Origin: a virus
DNA: 30,372 nt
Reading direction: 5' to 3' (one strand)
IMG/VR virus record: IMGVR_UViG_3300008111_000075
Coordinates: 1-30,372 of that record
Positions 1-6,975 of this stretch are shown here, piece by piece (position 1 is the first letter of the stretch; each line of letters starts with the position of its first letter). Below the pieces are notes generated by a model. It did not search any database. It was not told the origin of the DNA and saw only the letters and a program-made list of their open reading frames with translations. Position numbers and translations under genes: made by a program.

Positions 1-658
1 TCTTGAAAACCTTAACACTTCTGGAAGTTTGCAGGGCGAAACTTGGGCGGATGGCGACTCGCTTTATTTGAGCGGTACTACTTTTGGAGCAATAACAAAC
101 GTAAAACCGAGCGCACCAATTCACGAAGTGAGGGTCGGATACGTCGAATATGCTCACGCTTCAAAGGGTAAAATTTACGTTAAAATTGACAATGGATATG
201 AGCTTAATGAGTTGCATAATGTAAGTATAAATCCTTTGACAGTTGCCAACAATGATGTACTAACTTATGAAAGTGCTACTCAGCTTTGGAAGAATACAAA
301 ACAGCCAGTAGAAATTCAACTTGCTGCATCGGATGAAACAACAGCATTAACAACAGGAACGGCTAAAATGACCTTTAGAATGCCTCACGCTATGACACTA
401 ACAGCGGTTCGTGCAAGTTTAACAACGGCACAAACATCTGGTTCTATTTTTACGGTTGACATAAATGAAACAGGTGTATCAATTTTAAGCACTAAGCTAA
501 CTATTGACAATACAGAAAAAACATCTGTAACGGCTGCAACACCTGCGGTTATATCTGACACAGCATTAGCAGATGATGCCGAAATAACTATTGACATCGA
601 CCAAATCGGAGATGGTACTGCAAAAGGTTTAAAAATAACTTTAATCGGAACAAGATGA
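1..658 (+). CDS. Phage tail fibre protein, C-terminal part (5' truncated by window)
   Basis: The reading frame is open to the left edge, so the gene begins outside the window. The visible first third (GETWADGDSLYLS, then APIHEVRVGYVEYAH and KIYVKIDNGYEL) is a pattern I recognise from fibre or tail-appendage proteins of Bacteroidota phages. The last 114 residues, from IQLAASDETT on, form a beta-rich, Thr/Ala/Asp-rich domain that recurs in the protein at 3022-3768 (about 80% identical by my hand alignment). Such proteins sit at the tail tip or on the head and contact the host surface. The stop overlaps the next start (ATGA), so the two genes are probably co-translated. The family assignment is from memory of similar sequences; receptor binding is inference. 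Confidence 0.7.
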   Translation, partial: LENLNTSGSLQGETWADGDSLYLSGTTFGAITNVKPSAPIHEVRVGYVEYAHASKGKIYVKIDNGYELNELHNVSINPLTVANNDVLTYESATQLWKNTKQPVEIQLAASDETTALTTGTAKMTFRMPHAMTLTAVRASLTTAQTSGSIFTVDINETGVSILSTKLTIDNTEKTSVTAATPAVISDTALADDAEITIDIDQIGDGTAKGLKITLIGTR

Positions 659-1446
659 TTATAAATCCTTACGTTTTTGGTGGTTTTGATGCCGATGCAC
701 AGGCGTTTATTACAGCAGCAGGCTTGACAAATCCAACGCAACAAACTGCGATAAATACACTTGTAGTTAGTCTTAAAGGCTATAGTATTTGGACTAAGAT
801 GAAAGCAATATACCCAATGGTAGGTGGTACTGCTACAACGCATAAATGGAATTTAAAAGACCCACAAGATACTAATGCAGCTTATCGACTTTCTTTTATA
901 GGTGGATGGACACATAGCAGTACAGGTGCAACTCCTAATGGTGTAAATTCCTATGCTAATACATTTTTAATTCCTAATTCTGTTTTAACTCAAAACAGCA
1001 CACACGTTTCATATTATAGTAGAACAAATAGCAATTTAACAGAAGTAGAAATTGGAGTAGCAAATGGACCTAATGCAACTGATAATAAATTAGTTTTAGA
1101 AATTAGAACAAGTGGAGTTACTTATTATAATATAAATTCAACAAATATTTACTTGCAAGCTTTAGATACTGATTCAAGAGCATTTTATATTGGTAATAGA
1201 ACAGCTTCAAATGTTGTAAACGGATGGCGTAATAGTTCTAAAATTGTAACAGGTACAACAGCATCAACAACTCCTTCAACTGCAAATGTATATTTAGGTG
1301 CTTTTAATAGAACATCTTCGGTTGCAGTATATTCAACAAAACAATGCGCATTCGCATCATTGGGCGATGGCTTAACGGATACAGATGCAGGTAATTTGTA
1401 CACAGCTGTTCAGACATTTAACACAACTTTAGGTAGACAAGTATGA
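655..1446 (+). CDS. Putative lectin-like tail fibre/appendage protein
   Basis: A 263-residue protein with no membrane segment, rich in Ser, Thr and Asn. The N-terminus (DADAQAFITAAGLTNPTQQ, followed by GYSIWTKMKAIYPMVGG) and the end (TAVQTFNTTLGRQV) are typical of a widespread group of phage structural proteins that usually sit among tail fibre genes. The middle alternates hydrophobic and polar residues (for example HVSYYSRTN and AFYIGNRTASNVVNGW), as in concanavalin/LamG-like beta sandwiches, so a carbohydrate-binding appendage is likely. It overlaps the upstream fibre gene by 4 nt and the next gene by 4 nt. Fold and role are inferred; I see no catalytic motif. Confidence 0.6.
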   Translation: MIINPYVFGGFDADAQAFITAAGLTNPTQQTAINTLVVSLKGYSIWTKMKAIYPMVGGTATTHKWNLKDPQDTNAAYRLSFIGGWTHSSTGATPNGVNSYANTFLIPNSVLTQNSTHVSYYSRTNSNLTEVEIGVANGPNATDNKLVLEIRTSGVTYYNINSTNIYLQALDTDSRAFYIGNRTASNVVNGWRNSSKIVTGTTASTTPSTANVYLGAFNRTSSVAVYSTKQCAFASLGDGLTDTDAGNLYTAVQTFNTTLGRQV

Positions 1447-1661
1447 CATACGTAGGACTTTTAACAGAATCGCAAAAAAATGAGCTTGTCGGTCAGCTTT
1501 ACGATGAGGACAGCTACTTTAACCCAATACAAGATATTGATGACAATTGGATAATTTCAGTTGAAGAAATCGACCAATGCGTAAACCCCGAATTTCAATG
1601 GGTAAAAACCTTACCTTTGATTGAATATAAGCCAAAACCTGAACCACCACTACCAATGTAA
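1443..1661 (+). CDS. Small phage protein of the fibre/lysis operon (paralogue 1)
   Basis: A 72-residue acidic protein of unknown function. It starts with LLTESQKNELVGQLYDEDSY and ends with WVKTLPLIEYKP followed by a proline-rich tail. A relative lies on the other side of the lysin gene (2291-2479) and shares the pattern G-L-L, an aromatic-rich centre, W-[IV]-[IL], and WVK-x-LP-[LI]-IEYK at the end. Tryptophans at regular positions suggest a small beta fold. The gene overlaps its upstream neighbour by 4 nt and ends 1 nt before the lysin start. Proteins of this kind often follow fibre genes in Bacteroidota phages and could be fibre-associated, but nothing in the sequence proves it. Confidence 0.6.
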   Translation: MTYVGLLTESQKNELVGQLYDEDSYFNPIQDIDDNWIISVEEIDQCVNPEFQWVKTLPLIEYKPKPEPPLPM

Positions 1662-1662
1662 T

Positions 1663-2289
1663 ATGAAACAATTTCAACAGATACTCAAAGACAGAGGATA
1701 TTACTCAGGTGCAATAGATGGCATAATCGGTCCTCTTAGCCTTGCAGGAGCAAAGCAATGGATTGATGCGGAGATGAATATCAGAGGATGGGTAAAGCCT
1801 GTCAATGACCTTGTATGGATTCGTACAGACCAAAGCTTCGATAATAAGTTTTCAGATTATGTTGTTCGATTTTCGAACAGAATAGCTGATATGATAATGC
1901 CTTGCTCAACCACTCCAGGTGACTATTACATCTTCAATCCGCTCACAGTAGGTGGTATTACAGGAGCAGCAGTAGCGTGTGAGCAGCAAGTTATCGGCTC
2001 ACATACTTTCACTACCTCAGCAAATTGGAAAAGCCTTTGGTTAGGTGCGCCTTACTTTTATCAATCTGGAGCAATTGAGATATACAGAGATGGTAACAAA
2101 GATAGAAAACTACATAAAACTGTTAAAACAAAAGGTTGGTATGGCATCAACTTCCATCGTGCAGGTGCAGGCTCATTTGTCGATAACTGGTCAGCAGGAT
2201 GTATGGTTGTGCCTGATGCTCGTTGGTTTGAAGCTATCAAAATCTTTCAACCAAATCAATTGATTAACTTTACACTAATCGAACTATGA
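1663..2289 (+). CDS. Endolysin candidate: peptidoglycan-binding + L,D-transpeptidase-like domain
   Basis: A 208-residue predicted cell-wall enzyme. Residues 1-35 (MKQFQQILKDRGYYSGAIDG, then IIGPLSLAGAKQW) match a peptidoglycan-binding-1 type repeat. The C-terminal half carries GINFHRAG (His165) and NWSAGC (Cys180), the H...S-x-G-C arrangement of YkuD-like L,D-transpeptidase folds, which act through a cysteine on the peptide part of the wall. No signal peptide is present, so export would need the holin-like proteins encoded just downstream. I chose the ATG at 1663, directly after the stop of the preceding gene; the frame is open further upstream but only with a non-ATG start inside that gene. 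Whether it cleaves or exchanges cross-links cannot be told from sequence. Confidence 0.7.
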   Translation: MKQFQQILKDRGYYSGAIDGIIGPLSLAGAKQWIDAEMNIRGWVKPVNDLVWIRTDQSFDNKFSDYVVRFSNRIADMIMPCSTTPGDYYIFNPLTVGGITGAAVACEQQVIGSHTFTTSANWKSLWLGAPYFYQSGAIEIYRDGNKDRKLHKTVKTKGWYGINFHRAGAGSFVDNWSAGCMVVPDARWFEAIKIFQPNQLINFTLIEL

Positions 2290-2290
2290 G

Positions 2291-2479
2291 ATGCTCGGTG
2301 GATTACTTGATGAAGAAGAACTAAAATATCTTTCAAATAAGTATTATGTCGAAGGTTATACCTTTACACCATTAAGAATGACAAATGGAACTTGGATTTT
2401 ACCCCTATATCAGATTTATTATAACGAAAACATTGACTGTTGGTGGGTCAAATTTTTACCTATAATTGAATACAAATAA
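2291..2479 (+). CDS. Small phage protein of the fibre/lysis operon (paralogue 2)
   Basis: A 62-residue protein of unknown function starting MLGGLLDEEELKYLSNKYY and ending WWVKFLPIIEYK. It is clearly related to the 72-residue protein at 1443-1661, with the same end motif, but lacks that protein's proline-rich tail. It is rich in Tyr and Trp. It lies between lysin and holin-like genes with 1 nt and 0 nt spacing, so it belongs to the lysis/fibre transcript. There is no membrane segment or signal peptide. Confidence 0.6.
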   Translation: MLGGLLDEEELKYLSNKYYVEGYTFTPLRMTNGTWILPLYQIYYNENIDCWWVKFLPIIEYK

Positions 2480-2788
2480 ATGAACACACTATTTTTACAA
2501 GAACCAATCCCCGGGTTCATCAATTCACTTGCTAACTATGGAGTTTTAGGCATTTTTGCAATTCTAATGATTGCCTTGATTTACTTTATGGGTAAGCAGT
2601 TTTTTATTTGGCATAAGAAAAACGAAAATAGGATTCAGGAACTTGAGAAAAGACTTGAAGAATATCTGACAGAAGATCGTGCTAAACTTATGGACACAGT
2701 TGCATCAAATAATCACGTTATCGAAAACAATACTTCGATGATGAAAAAGCTTCTTAATCTTGTTGAAAGACTTGAAAAAACTCATTAA
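2480..2788 (+). CDS. Holin-like protein: one membrane segment plus coiled coil
   Basis: A 102-residue protein. Residues about 18-40 (NYGVLGIFAILMIALIYFMG) form one hydrophobic helix, followed by a charged helix with heptad character (NENRIQELEKRLEEYL, later NLVERLEK). A short amphipathic start, one membrane span and a cytoplasmic coiled coil are common among single-span phage holins and lysis-associated proteins. The place between the endolysin and a second small membrane protein supports a lysis role. The gene begins at the base after the preceding stop and ends 1 nt before the next start. An alternative is a membrane anchor unrelated to lysis. Confidence 0.6.
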   Translation: MNTLFLQEPIPGFINSLANYGVLGIFAILMIALIYFMGKQFFIWHKKNENRIQELEKRLEEYLTEDRAKLMDTVASNNHVIENNTSMMKKLLNLVERLEKTH

Positions 2789-2789
2789 T

Positions 2790-3035
2790 ATGTTCAACTT
2801 CCTTAAAGAAAGTACAGATGTCAGCTCTATGCGAGTGACATTATTCCTTGGCACTCTTTGTGTGTGCCTTTTGTGCATTGGAATCTTGGTGTACACAATC
2901 ATTCACGCTGTAAAATGTTCTTCGCTTGACTGGTCTGGAATGTCAATATTCCTTACATCTATAGCAGCATTCACAGGAACTCTTTTATATGGCAAAGTAC
3001 AGCAGAAAAAAGTAGAAAGTAATGATGATAAATAA
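2790..3035 (+). CDS. Holin-like protein with two membrane segments
   Basis: An 81-residue protein with two hydrophobic stretches: about residues 15-37 (MRVTLFLGTLCVCLLCIGIL) and about 50-68 (GMSIFLTSIAAFTGTLLYG), ending in a charged tail (KVQQKKVESNDDK). Small size, two spans, charged C-terminus and position after lysin and a first membrane protein are what class II holins look like. I use the ATG at 2790, 1 nt after the previous stop. The 3' end overlaps the next gene by 14 nt. Which of the two membrane proteins triggers lysis cannot be decided; they may act as a pair. Confidence 0.6.
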   Translation: MFNFLKESTDVSSMRVTLFLGTLCVCLLCIGILVYTIIHAVKCSSLDWSGMSIFLTSIAAFTGTLLYGKVQQKKVESNDDK

Positions 3036-3768
3036 GACACTAAAGATATATGCATCAGGGAATATGGTAATTTTTACTGACCCTGACTACGGATTGATGC
3101 AAGCAGTACCAAAAGGGGCTATTCGTATCTATCCATTTCAATCTCCTAATGTCGGTTTTCAGTTCATAGACATCCGCACTATGAATATTATCGCTCAAAT
3201 TAGAGATTGGGGCGAAGTACAAGACTCAGGAGGTTCTGCTTGGGGAAGCGATTATCAAGATACCCTTGAAAAATTATGCTTGTTCTTTGATGTGACTACA
3301 GGAGCAGATACTTTGGCAGTTGTTTTGGCTTCAGGTAACAATGCAGGAGCATACGACATCGATATGAATGGCAATGACATTCTGAATGTCGGAAGCATCA
3401 CAGGACTAACCTATAAACAAGTAATTCAACTCGCAGTTAGCGATGAGACTACAGCACTAACTACAGGCACAAGCAAGATAATATTCAGAATGCCTTTCGC
3501 TTTTACCCTCACAGCAGTTCGTGCGAGCTTAGGTGTAGCACAGACAAGTGGTAGTATTTTTACTGTAGATGTCAATCAATCAGGTTCATCTATCCTGGGC
3601 ACAAAACTGACTATTGATAACACCGAGAAGACATCAGTAACAGCAGCTACTCCTGCTACCATAGTAACTTCAAGTCTTACAGATGATGCTGAGATTACCA
3701 TCGATATAGACCAGGTAGGGGATGGAACAGCCAAGGGATTAAAAGTTACTTTGATAGGCACAATATAA
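3022..3768 (+). CDS. Phage fibre protein with duplicated C-terminal domain
   Basis: A 248-residue protein. The N-terminal part (about 1-95: LKIYASGNMVIFTDPDYG, IRIYPFQSPNVGFQFIDI) looks like an attachment domain and has no counterpart in the window. Residues about 95-130 (AYDIDMNGNDILNVGSITGL) resemble the short trimerising repeat that precedes many fibre heads. The last 114 residues are the same domain as in the fibre protein at the left edge, beginning IQLAVSDETT and ending GLKVTLIGTI. The two therefore share a terminal module on different stems. It is the last gene of the operon and is followed at once by a terminator. A head-fibre role is possible. Confidence 0.65.
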   Translation: MMINKTLKIYASGNMVIFTDPDYGLMQAVPKGAIRIYPFQSPNVGFQFIDIRTMNIIAQIRDWGEVQDSGGSAWGSDYQDTLEKLCLFFDVTTGADTLAVVLASGNNAGAYDIDMNGNDILNVGSITGLTYKQVIQLAVSDETTALTTGTSKIIFRMPFAFTLTAVRASLGVAQTSGSIFTVDVNQSGSSILGTKLTIDNTEKTSVTAATPATIVTSSLTDDAEITIDIDQVGDGTAKGLKVTLIGTI

Positions 3769-3772
3769 AAAA

Positions 3773-3804
3773 AGAGCATCCGAGTGAGATGCTCTAATTT
3801 TTTT
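3773..3804. terminator. Bidirectional intrinsic terminator between convergent operons
   Basis: Stem AGAGCATC (3773-3780), 7-nt loop, GATGCTCT (3788-3795), followed by a T tract to 3804; the left side is an A tract, so it also reads as a terminator on the minus strand. It lies 4 nt after the fibre gene stop and touches the stop codon of the small minus-strand gene, so it closes both operons. Confidence 0.9.
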
Positions 3805-3886
3805 ACCACTTCCTAAGAAATTCTTCTAAAAGAATTACAAGAAGCATAAAAAAGAATCCAATAAAACAAATAATCACTATAGCCAT
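3803..3886 (-). CDS. Very small membrane protein (27 aa) downstream of ssb
   Basis: A 27-codon frame reading MAIVIICFIGFFFMLLVILL then EEFLRKW. It is almost entirely one hydrophobic helix with a charged end, as in other phage micro-membrane proteins. Its ATG overlaps the ssb stop (TAATG) and its stop lies in the T tract of the terminator, so it fills the space exactly, which is why I accept such a short frame. Function unknown; it could act on the host membrane. Chance is the alternative, because the DNA is AT-rich and codes easily for hydrophobic residues. Confidence 0.5.
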   Translation of the reverse strand: MAIVIICFIGFFFMLLVILLEEFLRKW

Positions 3887-4380
3887 TAGAACGGTAGATC
3901 GTCTTCTTCTTCACCGGCAGGAACTTCAGCATTCAAGATTGCAAGTTCTTCTGTAGTTAGGTTAAACTTTTCTTTTATCTGCGAAATTTTTAATTCTCCT
4001 TTTCTTACTTTTACTTTCATCGCTACCATTTGCGCTCCTGTAGGACTTGGTAAGTTATTCTGAACTTCATCCTGTTCGACTATCTTTTCTCCCTTAGAAT
4101 TGATTTTACGCACATAAGAAGCAATAATATCGGTATAGTATTTACCTTCGTGTTCTCTATAGGTGATTTTGCCTTCAAGATAGCACAAATCTCCTTTGTC
4201 AGCTTTAAACTCTTTAAAGATAGTGCAGCGATGCCATTCGGTTTTATCCTGCCATTCTCCATTTTTATCCTTATAACTTTCTGATGTTGCTAAGGATATG
4301 TTTGTGAGCTTTTCTCCGCTCTTTGTATCCTTTACATCAATGTTGCCGATACGACCTATCAGCGATACTTTGTTTACCAT
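3886..4380 (-). CDS. ssb: Single-stranded DNA-binding protein
   Basis: A 164-residue SSB. Residues 1-105 form the OB fold (VNKVSLIGRIGNIDVKD at the start, WHRCTIFKEFKADKGDLCYL and EGKITYREHEGKYYTDIIAS in the strands), and the C-terminus EEEDDLPF is the acidic tip that recruits replication and repair proteins. It would coat single-stranded DNA at the phage fork together with the helicase encoded upstream. Unusually, the usual Gly/Gln/Pro-rich linker is replaced by a helical, charged segment (about 115-152, including KISQIKEKFNLTTEELAILN). It follows a 41-codon gene by 1 nt. Confidence 0.95.
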   Translation of the reverse strand: MVNKVSLIGRIGNIDVKDTKSGEKLTNISLATSESYKDKNGEWQDKTEWHRCTIFKEFKADKGDLCYLEGKITYREHEGKYYTDIIASYVRKINSKGEKIVEQDEVQNNLPSPTGAQMVAMKVKVRKGELKISQIKEKFNLTTEELAILNAEVPAGEEEDDLPF

Positions 4381-4381
4381 T

Positions 4382-4507
4382 TCAATTGTTTTTAGGTTCG
4401 TTATACTTATACTTATTTCTTCGCTTTGGTTTTGGGGAATATGGTCCCATTCCGTCAGTCATCAGCAACAGGCCAAGACCTGTGCTGAGACAAAAGATTA
4501 TTATCAT
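4382..4507 (-). CDS. Small basic protein (41 aa) upstream of ssb
   Basis: A 41-residue frame starting MIIIFCLSTGLGLLLMTDGM and ending in the basic stretch PKPKRRNKYKYNEPKNN. The first half is hydrophobic enough for a signal anchor or short membrane segment, and the second half is strongly positive. The ATG overlaps the stop of the 105-residue gene (TAATG) and the stop is 1 nt from the ssb start, so it fills the gap exactly. Function unknown. The positional fit is the main support; no homologue comes to mind. Confidence 0.55.
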   Translation of the reverse strand: MIIIFCLSTGLGLLLMTDGMGPYSPKPKRRNKYKYNEPKNN

Positions 4508-4824
4508 TAAAACCATACTGAATCCTCCTCATCAGACTCATAAGCCTCCATTAAAGTTTCAGAAAATAGGGTTTCAAGTTCATATTTGCTACGTTCAAAC
4601 AAGATAGCAGCTTCTTCGATTGTGACCGATTTATTATAGTCAGTAATGAAGATGTCATCGAGTTCAAAATATGCTCCGTAATCGGGTTCTATTTGACATC
4701 CGTAGGAGTCTCTTGAGCCTCTTTCTTCTTCGACAAATGTTCCTGTCAATCTTACATAAACTTCGTTTGTAGGGAAGTTATCGCATTCCATATAAATGCC
4801 TGTGCTAAATGTGTTGTTGTTCAT
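4507..4824 (-). CDS. Acidic hypothetical protein, first gene of the ssb operon
   Basis: A 105-residue, strongly acidic protein (end: EAYESDEEDSVWF) with no recognised domain. The centre (YFELDDIFITDYNKSVTIEE) suggests a small alpha/beta fold. It is the first gene behind a well-formed Bacteroidota promoter (4855-4885), with AACTACCAA 3 nt before the ATG, and leads a short operon with the 41-residue protein, ssb and the 27-residue membrane protein. The similar net charge to SSB's tail and its position suggest a DNA-metabolism accessory or host-takeover protein, but this is a guess. Confidence 0.6.
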   Translation of the reverse strand: MNNNTFSTGIYMECDNFPTNEVYVRLTGTFVEEERGSRDSYGCQIEPDYGAYFELDDIFITDYNKSVTIEEAAILFERSKYELETLFSETLMEAYESDEEDSVWF

Positions 4825-4827
4825 AAC

Positions 4828-4836
4828 TTGGTAGTT
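4828..4836 (-). promoter_or_regulatory. AACTACCAA start-site motif
   Basis: Reads TTAAAACTACCAAGTT and then ATG on the minus strand. The same sequence, including GTT-ATG, precedes the gene starting at 8859. It is one of several copies tied to early gene starts; it does not resemble a Shine-Dalgarno sequence. Confidence 0.6.
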
Positions 4837-4854
4837 TTAATAATTAACGATGCA

Positions 4855-4885
4855 CAAAGATAATAATATTTTATTATACTTCAAA
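4855..4885 (-). promoter_or_regulatory. Bacteroidota-type promoter with palindromic operator (site a)
   Basis: On the minus strand TTTG (4885-4882), a 19-nt spacer, then TATCTTTG (4862-4855), an exact match to the Bacteroidota primary sigma consensus. The spacer contains ATAATATTATTATT-type sequence that forms an 18-bp near-palindrome at 4860-4877 (17 of 18 positions of ATAATAAAATTTTATTAT), touching the -7 box. A repressor bound there would block polymerase. It serves the operon ending with ssb. Confidence 0.8.
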
Positions 4886-4888
4886 TAA

Positions 4889-6616
4889 TCACAGCACATT
4901 TTTTAAATTTATTTGCACACATCTACCGATAAGACCTGGAGCAAATCTTGTTGTGCCTCTTTTCGATGCTCCTTTATGCCTTAGAAGTACAGTTGAATAG
5001 CTTATTGCCCAAGGCGTTCGACTGAGAATCATTTTTACCCAAGTAGATGTATTCAGAATTAACAGATACTTTTCTTTGTTTTCTTCTACAACTCTCAATC
5101 CTAATCTCTGAAGCCTCTCATCAGCTGCCGATTGCTTAATTTTTGCTTGTGGCTCATATTCCGAAGCATATTCAACAAGCTCTCCGACTGTTACAGTACC
5201 AATAAAATCTCCTTCGATGCGAGTTTCATTCTGCAAAATTGTCTGTAGGCATCTTTCTTCATCCGTTAAGTCTGCTGCTTGATTCAATAGTCCTTTCATT
5301 TTTAGAAGTTCGACAGATTCTTCACAAGCTTGCTCAAATGTAACTACTTCATCGTTCCAGGTGTGCCACCATCCACCAAGTAATGCACCGAACTGGTCAC
5401 CTATTGCCCGATCATTCACAGCTTCTGTAATCACTTCAGTAAATATTGCAATGGACTGCAAGATGTTCGGCACAAGATTTACCATCCTCGCTATGAATCT
5501 CACGCCAAAATCCTTGTTAATGACTTCTTTTTTTCTCTTGTTTAATGCATTGAACTTCTCAGAGTCTTGATGCTTTGCAAGTTCAAATACTGTGAATCTT
5601 CTCTTGTCGCTATCATTTACCAACTGAGGATTTATACTGACAAACAAAAAACAACTGCGGACAAAATAGTCCGTTGCTTTTCCATCCTTTCCACCTTTCG
5701 GAATGGCAGGAGATTTTTCAGAGCTTCCTGCCCGGGCAAGTGCAATAACTTCCTGCATTCGCTTTGCGGCATTTTCATCGTTACCTTCAGACTCATCAAT
5801 CGTGACTGGCATAGCATCAGAATTGAGTTTCTGCCTTATCGCTGCCTCTGTCGCTGCTGTTCCTTGAGCATTGATTGAAAACTCTCCTAAGACCTGATGA
5901 ATAATCTGCTCAAGTACATAGGTCTTTCCGTTTCCTCTTGGGCCTGTAATCCAAATGTGAGGCCTCCAAGATAATGCTCCACAAATTGGTGCTATCGCTA
6001 ACCATCCTGCCAACATCTTACCATCTGCATCTGTCTGCCAATTAAGTCCTGACAAGATTTTTGTAAGGAGTGAACATTCGATTCTATCCATTGATGACTC
6101 AATCGGAATTCGGATGTTCTTTCGCATCTCATAGGTGAACTCCGTTTCAATGCTGCCAAGGTTATATCGAATCTTCTCGCTGAGTAATTGCATTCCACTA
6201 TGGAAAATAATTCTGTCGGATTCTTTCCAGGCTCCTCTGCCTCGGATATTCTGCAAATCAAAATATCCTACTTTGTTACAGCATTGAACTAAGAAGTTGG
6301 AGATATATTCTGACTTGGAAAAAACTTCGCGATCCCAAAACTCTAATGGTGCCAAAGCAGTAACGTGCTGCTTGGTGAACTTTCCTGTAGTGAATGCCAA
6401 TATAGCATTGCTTACTTTGGAGTAGAAGTAGAACCTTTGCGCTCTCGCTTCAGTATCCCATCCTAATGGCTTAAAATATCCACCGATGAAGCCTCTCGAA
6501 TCAGTTGTTATAGAGTTCTCCGGTGCTGCCTCCGCTTTTGGCTTTTTGGCTCTTTTCTTTACTGGTGGTAATACATCTTCGGGATTGTTATCCCATTTAA
6601 TTGGTAGTTTTGTCAT
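4889..6616 (-). CDS. AAA+/SF3-like replicative helicase (primase-helicase type)
   Basis: A 575-residue ATPase. After a basic start (VKKRAKKPKAEAAPENS) and a region of about 190 residues without a clear motif, it shows Walker A GPRGNGKT (225-232), Walker B VTIDESEG (271-278), a sensor-1 like FLFVSINP (about 323-330) and DKRR (337-340), a likely arginine finger. This order fits the helicase half of phage primase-helicases (D5/SF3-like) that unwind the fork. The catalytic motifs of a primase are not evident, so priming may come from elsewhere. The C-terminal part (HKGASKRGTTRFAPGL) may bind DNA. It is the last gene of the long minus operon and overlaps the preceding gene by 4 nt. Its first codons carry the AACTACCAA motif. 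Confidence 0.75.
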   Translation of the reverse strand: MTKLPIKWDNNPEDVLPPVKKRAKKPKAEAAPENSITTDSRGFIGGYFKPLGWDTEARAQRFYFYSKVSNAILAFTTGKFTKQHVTALAPLEFWDREVFSKSEYISNFLVQCCNKVGYFDLQNIRGRGAWKESDRIIFHSGMQLLSEKIRYNLGSIETEFTYEMRKNIRIPIESSMDRIECSLLTKILSGLNWQTDADGKMLAGWLAIAPICGALSWRPHIWITGPRGNGKTYVLEQIIHQVLGEFSINAQGTAATEAAIRQKLNSDAMPVTIDESEGNDENAAKRMQEVIALARAGSSEKSPAIPKGGKDGKATDYFVRSCFLFVSINPQLVNDSDKRRFTVFELAKHQDSEKFNALNKRKKEVINKDFGVRFIARMVNLVPNILQSIAIFTEVITEAVNDRAIGDQFGALLGGWWHTWNDEVVTFEQACEESVELLKMKGLLNQAADLTDEERCLQTILQNETRIEGDFIGTVTVGELVEYASEYEPQAKIKQSAADERLQRLGLRVVEENKEKYLLILNTSTWVKMILSRTPWAISYSTVLLRHKGASKRGTTRFAPGLIGRCVQINLKNVL

Positions 6617-6975
6617 TGTAGTGATTTTTGACTGTATTTTGCTTCCTGATATTCCATAAAGTCATTGGCTCTCCTTATGCTTTCAGCTCTTGCAGCTTCC
6701 TTTCCGTGCATTCCGAATATCTTTCGGATAGTCATCTCTTCTCTATTTTCAAGTTTAAGGGTGTGCAAGGTAGGAGTTTGTGCCGGAACTTCCAAAAATA
6801 TCGTTTCTTTATTTTGCGATTCTTCAATCAGTTCATTCAAAACTGCTAACTGCCTTTCCTTTTTTTCTCGATATGCTTTCTTAGTTTTTTCATCTTTTAA
6901 AAAGCCATCCATATACTTCGCTTCAGAGATTAACTCCTGGATAACTTTCTGTGCTTGTTCGATTAGTTCATTCAT
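6613..6975 (-). CDS. Coiled-coil hypothetical protein next to the helicase
   Basis: A 120-residue, mostly helical, charged protein (KDEKTKKAYREKKERQLAVL, IRRANDFMEYQEAKYSQK). No known family is recognised. It overlaps both neighbours by 4 nt, so it is translated together with the VRR-NUC nuclease and the helicase. A helicase partner or loader would fit position and composition, but this is inference only. Confidence 0.55.
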   Translation of the reverse strand: MNELIEQAQKVIQELISEAKYMDGFLKDEKTKKAYREKKERQLAVLNELIEESQNKETIFLEVPAQTPTLHTLKLENREEMTIRKIFGMHGKEAARAESIRRANDFMEYQEAKYSQKSLQ

